A stretch of DNA of 9,956 nucleotides from Nitrospinaceae bacterium (GCA_029261435.1 JAJDBI010000079.1:1-9956); one strand, 5' to 3'; positions 1 to 7,811 are shown, numbered from the stretch's first letter. Notes: a model not told the origin generated them from the letters alone. Numbers and translations are program-made.

Positions 1-2538
1 AAAAAAGACAAAACCAATCTCTATACTCCCTTGCAAGGGGGGTCAATGGGGGGCAGCTTGAAGGTGGTATTGCAAAATGGCGAAGATTTAATCATATCGA
101 GAAGTCCCGGTACACATGGAGGAACTGTAAGAGTTTCTACTCCCAGCGAAGTCCTGCAAGGGCAATCCGTTTTGAATCATCTGCTGGGAAACGCTTCCAA
201 AGATATTTACAGAAATATCTACGCTTTCACCATTGATGAACTGCATGACTTCAACACCCTCAACAGTGATGAAGTCAAAAACCGCATCTACGGTGCTGGA
301 CTTGGGCTTGGAAATGTTTCGTTGAAGGCCATTGAAAAAGAAGTTGAAGACCGCTGTAAAGAAATTTTCAAACCCAGAGGCGACTCAAAAATGGGCAACC
401 TTCTGGAGAAAATAAAAATCAGCGAACAGGAAATTCTTCTGACCCAGAAAAACTTGACTCTGTTTGACGAATTGCAGGAAAAACTTGGCAAAATGCTGAA
501 CCAAAAGCTCAGCGTGCAAAATTCACTGGAAGACCTGGAATCAGGAAAAAGAACTCTGGAAACCCAGGTCCGACTTTATGAAGATGCCATCCAACTCCTG
601 GAAGCCCAAAATAAACTAGAAAGCCTGGAAGACCTTTCCCTGTTCCCTGAAAACGGATTGAAAACTTTTGAATCAATGAAACAGGATAAGAAAAATCTGC
701 TCCTGCGTATCGAAGAAGAGCAATCTGCCCTGCAAACGCTAAAAAACAGCAGGGACACCCTGACCGTGAACCATGACTTGCTCGACCATGAAGAAAGTAT
801 TCATCGCCTGCAACAATCCACACAGTCTGTGTTGTCTGCCTTGCAAGATATCGATAGAGTGCAATTCGAACGAGAAGACCTCGACATGCATATTGCTGAA
901 GAAATAAAATCCATCGATCGGGACTGGGACGAAGAAACCGTGATTGAATTTGATTTAACAGAAGCGGAAAAAGGCCAGATAGACAGTTTTTACGACAGCT
1001 TTGAGGGCTTGAGGAAAGAAGGTGATCTGTATAAGGATCGTCTGGAGAGCCATCGAAAAATGAAAGCCGAAAAAATGTCAGAAGGCTGGAATATCCCCGA
1101 CTGGTTGAAGTTTTTTTATTATGGATTCATCGCAACCGGCGTATTGGGAATGATTCTTGGCGGGTACTTTATGAATATTCCTCTATTAGCAGTCGCAACA
1201 CTTCTTATTGCAGGAGGTGTCTTTCTTTACAAAATGACCCTGAAGGAGAAGAGCGACTTTACCAAAGAAGACCTTGCAGAGAAAAACCTTGCTCACCAAT
1301 GGGAACAAAAGGAAAAGGAACTGAATGACAAGTTTGATGAATGGCGACATTGGTTAAAGAAACGGAGCCTGGATCCCAGCATTGCCCCCATCACCACCAA
1401 AAACATCGCAAAAACTGCCCGCCAGATCAAAACTATGATCGCCCAGCGGACAAGGCTCGATGAACGACACATGCAAATGGAAACTCTCTGCAAGGAAACC
1501 CGGGAAAGTGTTCTCTCACTCGAACCATTGGTCAAACACGTTTCGTTGAAAAATGACCTTCCCGCCAATATCGAGATCATCAGTCAGGCTTTTGATGAAA
1601 GCAAAGCCAACCGGGAAAAAAGTATCTTGCTTGAAAACCAATACCAGGGACAGGCCAATAAACTCGCGCACCTGGAAAATCAATTGGAAAACATTTCCAA
1701 GGATCTGGCCCAGTTTATCCGTTCCTCGGGAGCCGAAGATTCCATGGATTTTCTACGCAAACAATCCATTCTGGATACTCAAAAATCCCTGAAAGAAAAA
1801 GTCGCCCAGAAACGCGGAATCATTCAATCAAATATTGGACTGGGCGCGCATTTTGATAAGTTTATGGAAGCTGTCCAAACCACTCCGCTTGAAGAAATCA
1901 AACAAAAACTAAGTCATCTTCAAATCGGGTTAGAAGAAGTGCACTCCAACCGCGAACAATTGTTACAGGACATCGGCGAAACCCTGAATGAAATAGAAAA
2001 ACTTTCTTCTAACAACGCCCTGCTTGCTAAACAAACGGAGTTGGAATCCTTAAAGCAACAACTACAATCTCTAGCCCGAGAGTGGGCCGCTTATAAGGGA
2101 GCACTTGTTCTCCTTGATGCCGCCAAACAGGAATACGAAAAAACCCGGCAGCCTGGAGTAATACGCTCGGCGGAGAACCTGTTCTCTCAAATCACCGGTG
2201 GCAGTTATCGTCGTATTATCAAAACCATCGATCAAGATGAAGTGTTGATCGAAAACGAACGGCACCAGAGAAAAGGGGTGCTCGAAATGAGCCGGGGAAC
2301 ACGCGAACAACTCTATCTGGCCATGCGGTTCGGTCTGATTGATGAATATGAAACTCGGTCTGAACCACTCCCAGCGGTGATGGACGATGTGTTTGTGAAT
2401 TTCGATGATGAACGCGATGAACACATCATAGAAATCCTCAATCAATTCGGTAAACAACGCCAGGTCATTGTCCTCACCTGTCACCAACGCTCCCTCGAAG
2501 CCTATCAAGATATCGGCGCTACTGCCATCGCTGTTTAA
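1..2538 (+). CDS. YhaN/SbcC-like SMC-type ATPase with internal membrane helices (5' end missing)
   Basis: This is the C-terminal ~845 codons of a large ABC/SMC-type ATPase; the frame is open to the left edge, so the TTG at 31 is not the start. Numbering residue 1 at base 31, a GGSMGGSL strand (3-10) resembles the segment after Walker A in YhaN-type proteins (COG4717), and FTIDELHDF (66-74) fits the Q-loop area. A long Glu/Lys/Gln-rich coiled coil (~105-740) is interrupted by two hydrophobic helices (~361-381 and ~383-402). The C-terminal lobe has the ABC signature MSRGTREQLYLAMR (753-766), Walker B PAVMDDVFVNFDDER (781-795) and an H-loop LTCHQR (815-820). The family, including B. subtilis YhaN, works with SbcD/Mre11-like nucleases in DNA break processing. 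The membrane hairpin suggests tethering near the inner membrane (inference). Walker A and probably 50-80 residues are off-window; the nuclease partner would be expected upstream. Family call firm, precise role uncertain. Confidence 0.88.
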   Translation, partial: KKDKTNLYTPLQGGSMGGSLKVVLQNGEDLIISRSPGTHGGTVRVSTPSEVLQGQSVLNHLLGNASKDIYRNIYAFTIDELHDFNTLNSDEVKNRIYGAGLGLGNVSLKAIEKEVEDRCKEIFKPRGDSKMGNLLEKIKISEQEILLTQKNLTLFDELQEKLGKMLNQKLSVQNSLEDLESGKRTLETQVRLYEDAIQLLEAQNKLESLEDLSLFPENGLKTFESMKQDKKNLLLRIEEEQSALQTLKNSRDTLTVNHDLLDHEESIHRLQQSTQSVLSALQDIDRVQFEREDLDMHIAEEIKSIDRDWDEETVIEFDLTEAEKGQIDSFYDSFEGLRKEGDLYKDRLESHRKMKAEKMSEGWNIPDWLKFFYYGFIATGVLGMILGGYFMNIPLLAVATLLIAGGVFLYKMTLKEKSDFTKEDLAEKNLAHQWEQKEKELNDKFDEWRHWLKKRSLDPSIAPITTKNIAKTARQIKTMIAQRTRLDERHMQMETLCKETRESVLSLEPLVKHVSLKNDLPANIEIISQAFDESKANREKSILLENQYQGQANKLAHLENQLENISKDLAQFIRSSGAEDSMDFLRKQSILDTQKSLKEKVAQKRGIIQSNIGLGAHFDKFMEAVQTTPLEEIKQKLSHLQIGLEEVHSNREQLLQDIGETLNEIEKLSSNNALLAKQTELESLKQQLQSLAREWAAYKGALVLLDAAKQEYEKTRQPGVIRSAENLFSQITGGSYRRIIKTIDQDEVLIENERHQRKGVLEMSRGTREQLYLAMRFGLIDEYETRSEPLPAVMDDVFVNFDDERDEHIIEILNQFGKQRQVIVLTCHQRSLEAYQDIGATAIAV

Positions 2539-2558
2539 TCACGTGCTATCAAGGAACT

Positions 2559-2573
2559 CCTGAGCATCTCAGG
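2559..2573 (+). terminator. Perfect hairpin after the ATPase gene, possible terminator
   Basis: CCTGAG (2559-2564), loop CAT, CTCAGG (2568-2573) form a perfect 6-bp stem with a 3-nt loop, 20 bp after the stop codon of the ATPase gene. There is no T-run behind it, so it is not a canonical intrinsic terminator; it may protect the mRNA 3' end or be chance. The rest of the spacer up to 2719 shows no gene. Confidence 0.3.
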
Positions 2574-2719
2574 CTAAAACCTTCGGCCGGTTCACACCCG
2601 TTTATCACTCAACGTGAACATTTCATTTTCTCCAAGTGTTACAAAATCGACCTTCTGGATAAAAGTTAAACATCCTACCACCCCTCAAACCCCATACACT
2701 CTCTACCAAAAATAAAAGT

Positions 2720-2748
2720 TTGACAAGAAACCCGGAACAGCTCATCAT
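2720..2748 (+). promoter_or_regulatory. Putative sigma70-type promoter of the tetR cluster
   Basis: A perfect -35 hexamer TTGACA (2720-2725) is followed by a 17-bp spacer and a weaker -10 CATCAT (2743-2748, 4 of 6 matches to TATAAT). Transcription would start near 2754-2757, inside the inverted repeat at 2747-2776. This is the best promoter candidate upstream of the TetR-RND-LolA-like-barrel cluster. It is recognised by eye only; the alternative TTG start of the regulator overlaps it and is therefore unlikely. Confidence 0.5.
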
Positions 2749-2776
2749 AGTAAATATATTTTATTATATTTACTAT
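2747..2776. promoter_or_regulatory. 12-bp perfect inverted repeat, candidate TetR operator
   Basis: The arms ATAGTAAATATA (2747-2758) and TATATTTACTAT (2765-2776) are exact reverse complements separated by 6 bp (TTTTAT). The repeat touches the predicted -10 and covers the predicted transcription start, ending 9 bp before the ATG of the TetR-family gene. Position and dyad symmetry are what is expected of an operator for a dimeric, autoregulating TetR repressor that blocks RNA polymerase. The sequence is very AT-rich, but a 12-of-12 match including two G/C pairs is unlikely to be chance. An alternative is an RNA hairpin occluding ribosome binding. Confidence 0.62.
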
Positions 2777-2785
2777 AAATCAAAC

Positions 2786-3382
2786 ATGAAACTAGCCGAA
2801 GAGACCACGGAAGAAACAAGAAACAACATTCTGGACAAGGCTTTCCTGCGATTTTGTCATTTTGGGTTCGGTAAAACCACCATGGCCGAGATATCCGAAG
2901 ACTGCGAGATGTCCGCTGGAAACCTGTACCGATATTTCGAAAATAAAAAGAAAATAGGTGAAGGGTGCGCCAAGCGTTGCATGCATCAAAAACTGGACAT
3001 CGTCCGAGAAATTGTCCGTAATCACAAGCTGACCCCGGAAAAAAAACTGCAAACCTTTGCGCTGGAAGTTCTGGACTACATGCACCACCAGTTCTCAGAC
3101 CAGCCGGCATTAATGGAGCTGGTTGACTTCATCTCTCGCGAGCGCTGGGACATCGTATTACAATACATGGAACAGGAAAGGTCTCTGTTATCAGAAATTC
3201 TCTCAGAAGGAAACCGCTCCGGCGATTTCAATATCCCAGATGTGCTGGAAACCGCGAAAATCATTCAGGCCGCCCTGATAAAATTTATCGCCCCAAGATA
3301 TATGGATGCATTCCCGCTGGAAGAATTGAGGAAAGAAGTCCTCGCCGTGACTGCCCTGCTGATAAATGGATTGAAGCACTAA
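2786..3382 (+). CDS. TetR/AcrR-family transcriptional regulator
   Basis: A 198-residue protein of typical TetR length. The N-terminal DNA-binding domain starts around residue 11 (TRNNILDKAF), followed by the usual glycine-phenylalanine turn (FGFGKTTM, 26-33) and the helix-turn-helix with the family hallmark MSAGNLYRYFENK (42-54). The C-terminal ligand/dimerisation half (~70-198) is helical and poorly conserved, so the inducer cannot be read. The ATG at 2786 is chosen over the in-frame TTG at 2720 because the extra 22 residues would be encoded by the promoter and palindrome and are not TetR-like. No Shine-Dalgarno is visible. It sits 48 bp upstream of the RND transporter on the same strand, so it is probably the local, autoregulated repressor of the envelope cluster (inference). 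Four cysteines lie in the N-terminal third (24, 40, 61, 65), which is unusual but of unknown meaning. Confidence 0.9.
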   Translation: MKLAEETTEETRNNILDKAFLRFCHFGFGKTTMAEISEDCEMSAGNLYRYFENKKKIGEGCAKRCMHQKLDIVREIVRNHKLTPEKKLQTFALEVLDYMHHQFSDQPALMELVDFISRERWDIVLQYMEQERSLLSEILSEGNRSGDFNIPDVLETAKIIQAALIKFIAPRYMDAFPLEELRKEVLAVTALLINGLKH

Positions 3383-3399
3383 AAAAATTTTCCCATAAA
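3371..3399 (+). promoter_or_regulatory. Weak secondary promoter candidate before the RND gene
   Basis: TTGAAG (3371-3376), a 17-bp spacer and CATAAA (3394-3399) form a weak sigma70-like pair at the very end of the regulator gene. The 48-bp gap to the transporter is strongly AT-rich and carries short 6-bp arms ATAAAT (3395-3400) and ATTTAT (3424-3429), which loosely echo half of the upstream operator. No Shine-Dalgarno precedes the ATG at 3431. In such AT-rich DNA these matches could be chance. Confidence 0.2.
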
Positions 3400-3430
3400 T
3401 GAATATTTTTAAAATTATTTAATATTTATC

Positions 3431-5731
3431 ATGAAATCAAACTCTAGTAGTAATAGCTTTGGCGATTGGATAATCCGCTTTCGTTGGTGGATCGTACTTA
3501 CAACTCTACTGATCGTCTTTGTTGCAGCATCTGGTGGACGTTTTCTCGGCTTTTCCACAGACTACCGGGTGTTCTTCAGCAAAGATAATCCGCAACTGCT
3601 CGCTTTTGAAACTCTTCAGAACACCTACACCAAAAACGACAATGTAATGTTTGCAGTGGAACCTAAAGACGGCAAGGTTTTCACACGAGAAACATTAGCC
3701 ATTATTGAGGAAATCACCCGGGAATCCTGGCAAATCCCTTACTCCATCCGGGTCGATTCCGTCACAAATTTTCAATATACCTGGTCGAAGGAAGACGACC
3801 TGGTGGTTCAGGATCTAGCAGAAAACGCCCTTGGCTTTACTGACGCACAATTAAAAAAAGTCCAGTCGGTGGCCCTGGCTGAACCGCTTCTGCTGAACCG
3901 TCTAATCACCCAGAAATCTGATATTACCGGAATCAATGTCACCATCAACCGGCCGCAAAAAACCATCACCGAAACACCCGAAGTCGTAACATTTGCTCGA
4001 GAAATGAAAAACCGGTTTCAGGAAAAATATCCAAACGTAAATATCTATTTGACAGGGGTTGTTTTCATGGACAACGCCTTTAACGAAGCAGGGGAAGGGG
4101 ATATGAAGTCCCTCATACCCATCATGTACGGAATAGTCTTAATCATAATGGCATTCAGCTTAAAAACTTTCTGGGGAACTTTCACCACCATTTTGATCAT
4201 GGCATTTTCTATTCTTACCGGCATGGGCATTGCTGGATGGTCGGGAATTCTATTGACCCCCATTTCGGCCAATGCACCAACGATCATTCTCACTCTCGCC
4301 GTGGCAGACAGCATTCATATTCTGGTCACACTTTTTTATGAAATGCGGCATGGCAAGCCTAAATACGAGGCGATTCAGGAAACATTACGGGTGAACCATC
4401 AACCAGTTTTTATCACCAGTCTCACAACGGCGATTGGATTTCTTAGCCTGAATTTCAGCGATTCACCTCCGTTCCGCGATCTCGGGAACATTGTAGCTGT
4501 AGGGGTAATGGCTGCTTATATTTATTCTGTATTTTTCCTGCCAGCTATGATGGCTATCTTGCCATTGCGGGTGAAAGCGGTCACTTCTTCACACAATGGA
4601 TTCATCGACACTCTCGGTGACTGGGTAATCCATAACAGGAACCTGCTTTTCTGGGGCATGATAATAGTCATTACTTTTCTCTCCATTCAAATACCTAGAA
4701 ATATTATCGATGAAAAATTTAATGAGTATTTTGACACTCGCTACCAGTTCCGGATCGACAACGACTATGTCGAAGAACATTTAACCGGGTTTGAATCTAT
4801 TGAGTACTCCCTTGGCGCAGGAGAATCGGGAGGAATCAGTAATCCCGAATATCTAAAAAAACTCGATGAGTTTGCAGACTGGTACCGCCAACAACCCGGA
4901 GTCATGTATGTCTCAACACTAACAGACACAATGAAACGGTTGAATAAAAACATGCATGGGGATGAAGAATCCTATTACCGTCTGCCTGAAGAACGCGACC
5001 TGTCAGCTCAGTACCTTTTACTGTACGAATTGTCATTACCCTTCGGGCTGGATCTGAACAACCAAATAAATATCGATAAATCTTCCACTCGGTTTACCGC
5101 TATCCTGGAAAGTATCTCAACCCAGGATGCTTTGGATCTGGAAAATTCGGCGCAGGAATGGCTGAAAAGGAATGCCCCTCGGGAAATGGCTTCTCATGGA
5201 GCGAGTCCGCTAATCATGTTTTCCCATATTGCCATGCGTAATATTGAAAGCATGATGGTGGGAACCGCTGCAGCATTACTTTTAATCTCTGCCATCTTGA
5301 TTGCCGTTCTTAGAAGTTTCAAACTTGGGCTCATCAGCACAGTGCCCAATCTGGTTCCGATGATCATGACTTTCGGAATATGGGGTTGGTTTGTGGGAGA
5401 AATCGGGCTGGCAGTATCGGTTGTCGCCCCCGTCGCATTAGGAATCATTGTGGACGATACCGTACATTTTTTAAGCAAGTTTCGCCGGGCCCGTATGGAA
5501 CTCGGTAAGTCAACAGAAGAAGCGGTGCGTTATTCTTTCCACACAGTGGGTACCGCTCTGCTCCTGACATCTGTAATTCTCGTCTGTGGCTTTTTAGTGC
5601 TGACATATTCCGGGTTTCGGATGAATGTCCAGCTGGGATTCATGACTACAATTTCGATTCTTTGCGCCCTTTTAGCGGATTTTCTATTCTTGCCAGCTCT
5701 TTTAATGAAACTGGACCGGACAACAAAGTAA
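3431..5731 (+). CDS. MMPL/RND-superfamily inner-membrane transporter
   Basis: A 766-residue RND-type permease with the classic duplicated layout: TM1 (~20-38), a large periplasmic loop (~40-225), TM2-6 (~226-377), TM7 (~404-421), a second periplasmic loop (~425-605), and TM8-12 (~608-760). The internal duplication shows in the matching charged helices: VADSIHILVT (291-300, Asp293/His296) and IVDDTVHFLSKF (673-684, Asp675/Asp676/His679), where RND pumps carry proton-relay residues. At ~770 residues it is shorter than drug-efflux HAE-RND pumps (~1,030) and fits the COG1033/MMPL group, which includes lipid and hopanoid exporters. The N-terminal FSTDYRVFFSKDNPQL (41-56) is typical of this group. 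The likely job is proton-driven movement of a hydrophobic molecule out of the inner membrane. It is followed by a LolA-like carrier and a beta-barrel rather than by HlyD and TolC partners. Substrate unknown. Confidence 0.9.
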   Translation: MKSNSSSNSFGDWIIRFRWWIVLTTLLIVFVAASGGRFLGFSTDYRVFFSKDNPQLLAFETLQNTYTKNDNVMFAVEPKDGKVFTRETLAIIEEITRESWQIPYSIRVDSVTNFQYTWSKEDDLVVQDLAENALGFTDAQLKKVQSVALAEPLLLNRLITQKSDITGINVTINRPQKTITETPEVVTFAREMKNRFQEKYPNVNIYLTGVVFMDNAFNEAGEGDMKSLIPIMYGIVLIIMAFSLKTFWGTFTTILIMAFSILTGMGIAGWSGILLTPISANAPTIILTLAVADSIHILVTLFYEMRHGKPKYEAIQETLRVNHQPVFITSLTTAIGFLSLNFSDSPPFRDLGNIVAVGVMAAYIYSVFFLPAMMAILPLRVKAVTSSHNGFIDTLGDWVIHNRNLLFWGMIIVITFLSIQIPRNIIDEKFNEYFDTRYQFRIDNDYVEEHLTGFESIEYSLGAGESGGISNPEYLKKLDEFADWYRQQPGVMYVSTLTDTMKRLNKNMHGDEESYYRLPEERDLSAQYLLLYELSLPFGLDLNNQINIDKSSTRFTAILESISTQDALDLENSAQEWLKRNAPREMASHGASPLIMFSHIAMRNIESMMVGTAAALLLISAILIAVLRSFKLGLISTVPNLVPMIMTFGIWGWFVGEIGLAVSVVAPVALGIIVDDTVHFLSKFRRARMELGKSTEEAVRYSFHTVGTALLLTSVILVCGFLVLTYSGFRMNVQLGFMTTISILCALLADFLFLPALLMKLDRTTK

Positions 5732-5752
5732 AGCAATAGTCACCCATTAATC

Positions 5753-5758
5753 AGGGAG
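5753..5758 (+). promoter_or_regulatory. Ribosome binding site of the LolA-like gene
   Basis: AGGGAG lies 8 bp before the ATG at 5767. It is the only clear Shine-Dalgarno in the cluster and fixes the start of the LolA-like protein, directly ahead of its signal peptide. Confidence 0.75.
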
Positions 5759-5766
5759 AAGTTTTA

Positions 5767-6552
5767 ATGAAAAGCACGGTTTGTATTTTATCCATAGTAA
5801 TATTTTTTATCGTTAGTCCGGCAATGGCTGAAACACCTGAGGAAAAAGGGCTCGCAATTGCCACAGAAGACGACAAGCGAGATAACGGGTTTCAGGATTT
5901 CACTGCCAACATGGTGATGCTTTTAAAAAACCGTCAAGGCGAAGAAAGCTCTCGCAACATCAGGAACAAAACTCTGGAAGTCGAAGGCGATGGTGACAAA
6001 TCTCTCTCTATATTTGACCGGCCTCGCGATGTCAAAGGCACGGCCCTCCTCAACTTTACGCATAAAGTCGGCACTGATGACCAATGGCTTTATTTACCCG
6101 CCCTGAAACGTGTTAAACGAATCAGTTCTGCCAACAAATCAGGCTCCTTTATGGGCAGTGAATTTGCTTACGAGGACGTCACCAGTCAGGAAGTGGAAAA
6201 ATATAATTATAAGTGGATCCGTGACGAAGATTATAAGGGAGAAAAGTGTTTTGTTTTTGAACGCTACCCAGTTTATAAAAACTCAGGATACACGAGGCAG
6301 GTAGTATGGCTTGATCAGAAAGATTATAAAATCCTACGAATTGAATTTTTTGATCGTAAAAATTCACCCCTAAAAACCTTGACTCAAACCGACTTCAAAC
6401 AATATCTGGGCAAATACTGGTACCCGGGAAATATGTATATGGAAAATCACCAAACCGGAAAAAGCACTTTACTGACCTGGTCGGATTATAAATTCCAAAC
6501 CGGATTGAGCGATAAGAATTTTAATAAAAACAGCCTCAAACGTACCCGCTGA
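5767..6552 (+). CDS. Periplasmic LolA-like outer-membrane lipoprotein-sorting family protein
   Basis: A 261-residue exported protein. Residues 1-21 are a Sec signal peptide (hydrophobic core ILSIVIFFIV, likely cut after SPAMA). The mature part resembles the LolA_like group (PF17131, COG2834): a repeated half-barrel sheet with FTANMVMLLKNRQGEESSR (45-63), SLSIFDRPRDVKGTALLNF (79-97), the DDQWLYLPALKRVKRI stretch (104-119), SGSFMGSEFAYED (125-137) and GYTRQVVWLDQKDYKILRIEF (174-194). LolA-fold proteins shield acyl chains or other hydrophobic ligands in a concave sheet while crossing the periplasm. The mature protein has Cys161 only, and there is no lipobox, so it should be soluble. It begins 35 bp after the RND stop and ends 2 bp before the barrel gene. 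Classical LolA is encoded elsewhere in most genomes and is shorter (~200 residues), so this is best seen as the dedicated carrier of the RND system (inference). Confidence 0.87.
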   Translation: MKSTVCILSIVIFFIVSPAMAETPEEKGLAIATEDDKRDNGFQDFTANMVMLLKNRQGEESSRNIRNKTLEVEGDGDKSLSIFDRPRDVKGTALLNFTHKVGTDDQWLYLPALKRVKRISSANKSGSFMGSEFAYEDVTSQEVEKYNYKWIRDEDYKGEKCFVFERYPVYKNSGYTRQVVWLDQKDYKILRIEFFDRKNSPLKTLTQTDFKQYLGKYWYPGNMYMENHQTGKSTLLTWSDYKFQTGLSDKNFNKNSLKRTR

Positions 6553-6554
6553 CC

Positions 6555-7769
6555 ATGCCTGCTTTCACGACCACCAGCCGTGGAATATTGTTCCTCCTCA
6601 TTGTGGCAGGGTTTTTCGCTGCAGCTTCCACAACTCAGGCACATGAGTTAACCGGTTTTGTCGGTGCAGAAACGCGGCTATATCCAAACAGTGCCCGATA
6701 CATAGGGCAGGAGGATCACTCCGTCTCACTCGTATTCAAGCCCGAGTATTACCACGAGTTTGAAGGTGGAAGCAGTTTCACATTCGTTCCTTTTTACCGC
6801 CTCAACAGTGCAGATCAGGAACGCACCCACTTTGACATACGGGAGCTAACCTTTCTCTGGCTTCAAGATGATTTTGAACTGAGACTGGGAGTCCGAAAAG
6901 TTTTCTGGGGAACAACAGAATTCTTTCATCTTGTGGATATCATTAATCAGTTCGACCTGGTAGAAAATATCGATTTTGAAGACAAACTCGGACAACCCAT
7001 GGCCAATATTTCATTTTCCCGCGATTGGGGTACGCTAGATCTTTTTTGGCTTCCTTACTTCCGCGAGAGAACATTTCCTGGCAAGGGTGGAAGGTTACGC
7101 GGTGCTACTCTGATCGATGGCGACCAGACCGAATATGAAAGTGCCGCCGAAGAATGGCACAGCGACTGGGCCTTTCGTTATTCACATTTTTTTGGGGATT
7201 GGGACGTTGGCATCTCCCAGTTTATTGGCACTAACCGGGAACCCTCCCTGCTCGATGGCACCAACTCCAACGGGGACGCTGTCAAAATTCCCCGTTATGA
7301 ACAAATCACCCAAACCAGCCTGGATTTATCTTTTGTCACAGGAGAATGGTTGTGGAAGGGAGAAGCCCTATATCGTGACGGCCAGGGCAACGAGAATTAC
7401 TATGCATGGACCGGAGGTTTTGAATACACCTTTACACGGATATGGAATTCACAAATGGATCTGGGAGTCCTCGGGGAATGGATGTACGACACTCGCCAGA
7501 GTAAAGCCACCAATGCATTTCAAAACGATCTGGCAGGTGGACTCCGGCTCGCCTTCAACAATTCGGCCAGTACAGAAGCCCTATTCGGCTGGGTACAAGA
7601 CATCGACAGTTCGACCCGACTCCTGTTTCTGGAAACCAACCACAGGTTTGGTGATAACCTGCTCCTGACCGCTGAGTTTCGTGCTTTCATCAATCAACCT
7701 GCCACAGACTTTTTTTTCGAGTCACGCGATGACGAAATCATGCAAATAGAACTGGCATATTATTTCTGA
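6555..7769 (+). CDS. Outer-membrane beta-barrel protein linked to the RND/LolA-like system
   Basis: A 404-residue protein with a signal peptide (1-29, hydrophobic LFLLIVAGFFAAA, cut probably after TTQA). The mature chain has the alternating polar/aromatic pattern and short turns of a beta-barrel throughout, for example HSVSLVFKPEYYHEF, WAFRYSHFFGDWDVGISQFI and LLLTAEFRAFI, and it ends in IELAYYF, with the terminal Phe that the BAM machinery recognises. No TolC-type helical hairpins are present, so it is a barrel or porin and not a tunnel. I do not recognise a named family with certainty; DUF1302-like and other uncharacterised barrels occur beside COG1033 transporters in other bacteria. The ATG is only 2 bp after the LolA-like stop, with no good Shine-Dalgarno, suggesting translational coupling and a shared function, such as accepting or exporting the hydrophobic cargo at the outer membrane (inference). 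Confidence 0.8.
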   Translation: MPAFTTTSRGILFLLIVAGFFAAASTTQAHELTGFVGAETRLYPNSARYIGQEDHSVSLVFKPEYYHEFEGGSSFTFVPFYRLNSADQERTHFDIRELTFLWLQDDFELRLGVRKVFWGTTEFFHLVDIINQFDLVENIDFEDKLGQPMANISFSRDWGTLDLFWLPYFRERTFPGKGGRLRGATLIDGDQTEYESAAEEWHSDWAFRYSHFFGDWDVGISQFIGTNREPSLLDGTNSNGDAVKIPRYEQITQTSLDLSFVTGEWLWKGEALYRDGQGNENYYAWTGGFEYTFTRIWNSQMDLGVLGEWMYDTRQSKATNAFQNDLAGGLRLAFNNSASTEALFGWVQDIDSSTRLLFLETNHRFGDNLLLTAEFRAFINQPATDFFFESRDDEIMQIELAYYF

Positions 7770-7783
7770 CCATTCGGAGTGAG

Positions 7784-7811
7784 TTGAAAAAATCAGAGCC
7801 TTTTGAATAAA
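7784..7811 (+). promoter_or_regulatory. Possible promoter for the four-repeat secreted protein
   Basis: TTGAAA (7784-7789), a 16-bp spacer and AATAAA (7806-7811, 4 of 6 matches to TATAAT) lie in the 91-bp gap after the barrel gene. A purine-rich GGAGGGTGG (7840-7848) follows but ends 12 bp before the ATG at 7861, farther than usual. The gap suggests the next gene can be transcribed on its own, although read-through from the RND cluster cannot be excluded. Confidence 0.3.

Noticed and set aside
2071..2508. 145-codon open frame on the - strand
   Set aside because: It is antisense to the signature, Walker B and H-loop region of the ATPase, which is clearly the coding strand; the translation shows no domain pattern.
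2720..2785. Upstream TTG start that would lengthen the TetR protein by 22 residues
   Set aside because: The extra residues are encoded by the -35/-10 region and the palindrome, are unlike TetR N-termini, and no ribosome site precedes the TTG. The ATG at 2786 gives a normal 198-residue regulator.
3395..3429. Second TetR operator in front of the RND gene
   Set aside because: Only 6-bp arms (ATAAAT/ATTTAT) match, in an almost pure A/T stretch, and the similarity to the 2747-2776 operator is loose.
7117..7668. 183-codon open frame on the + strand inside the barrel gene
   Set aside because: It is a different frame of the beta-barrel gene, has no ribosome site or protein-family features, and the barrel frame has a signal peptide and a proper C-terminal Phe.
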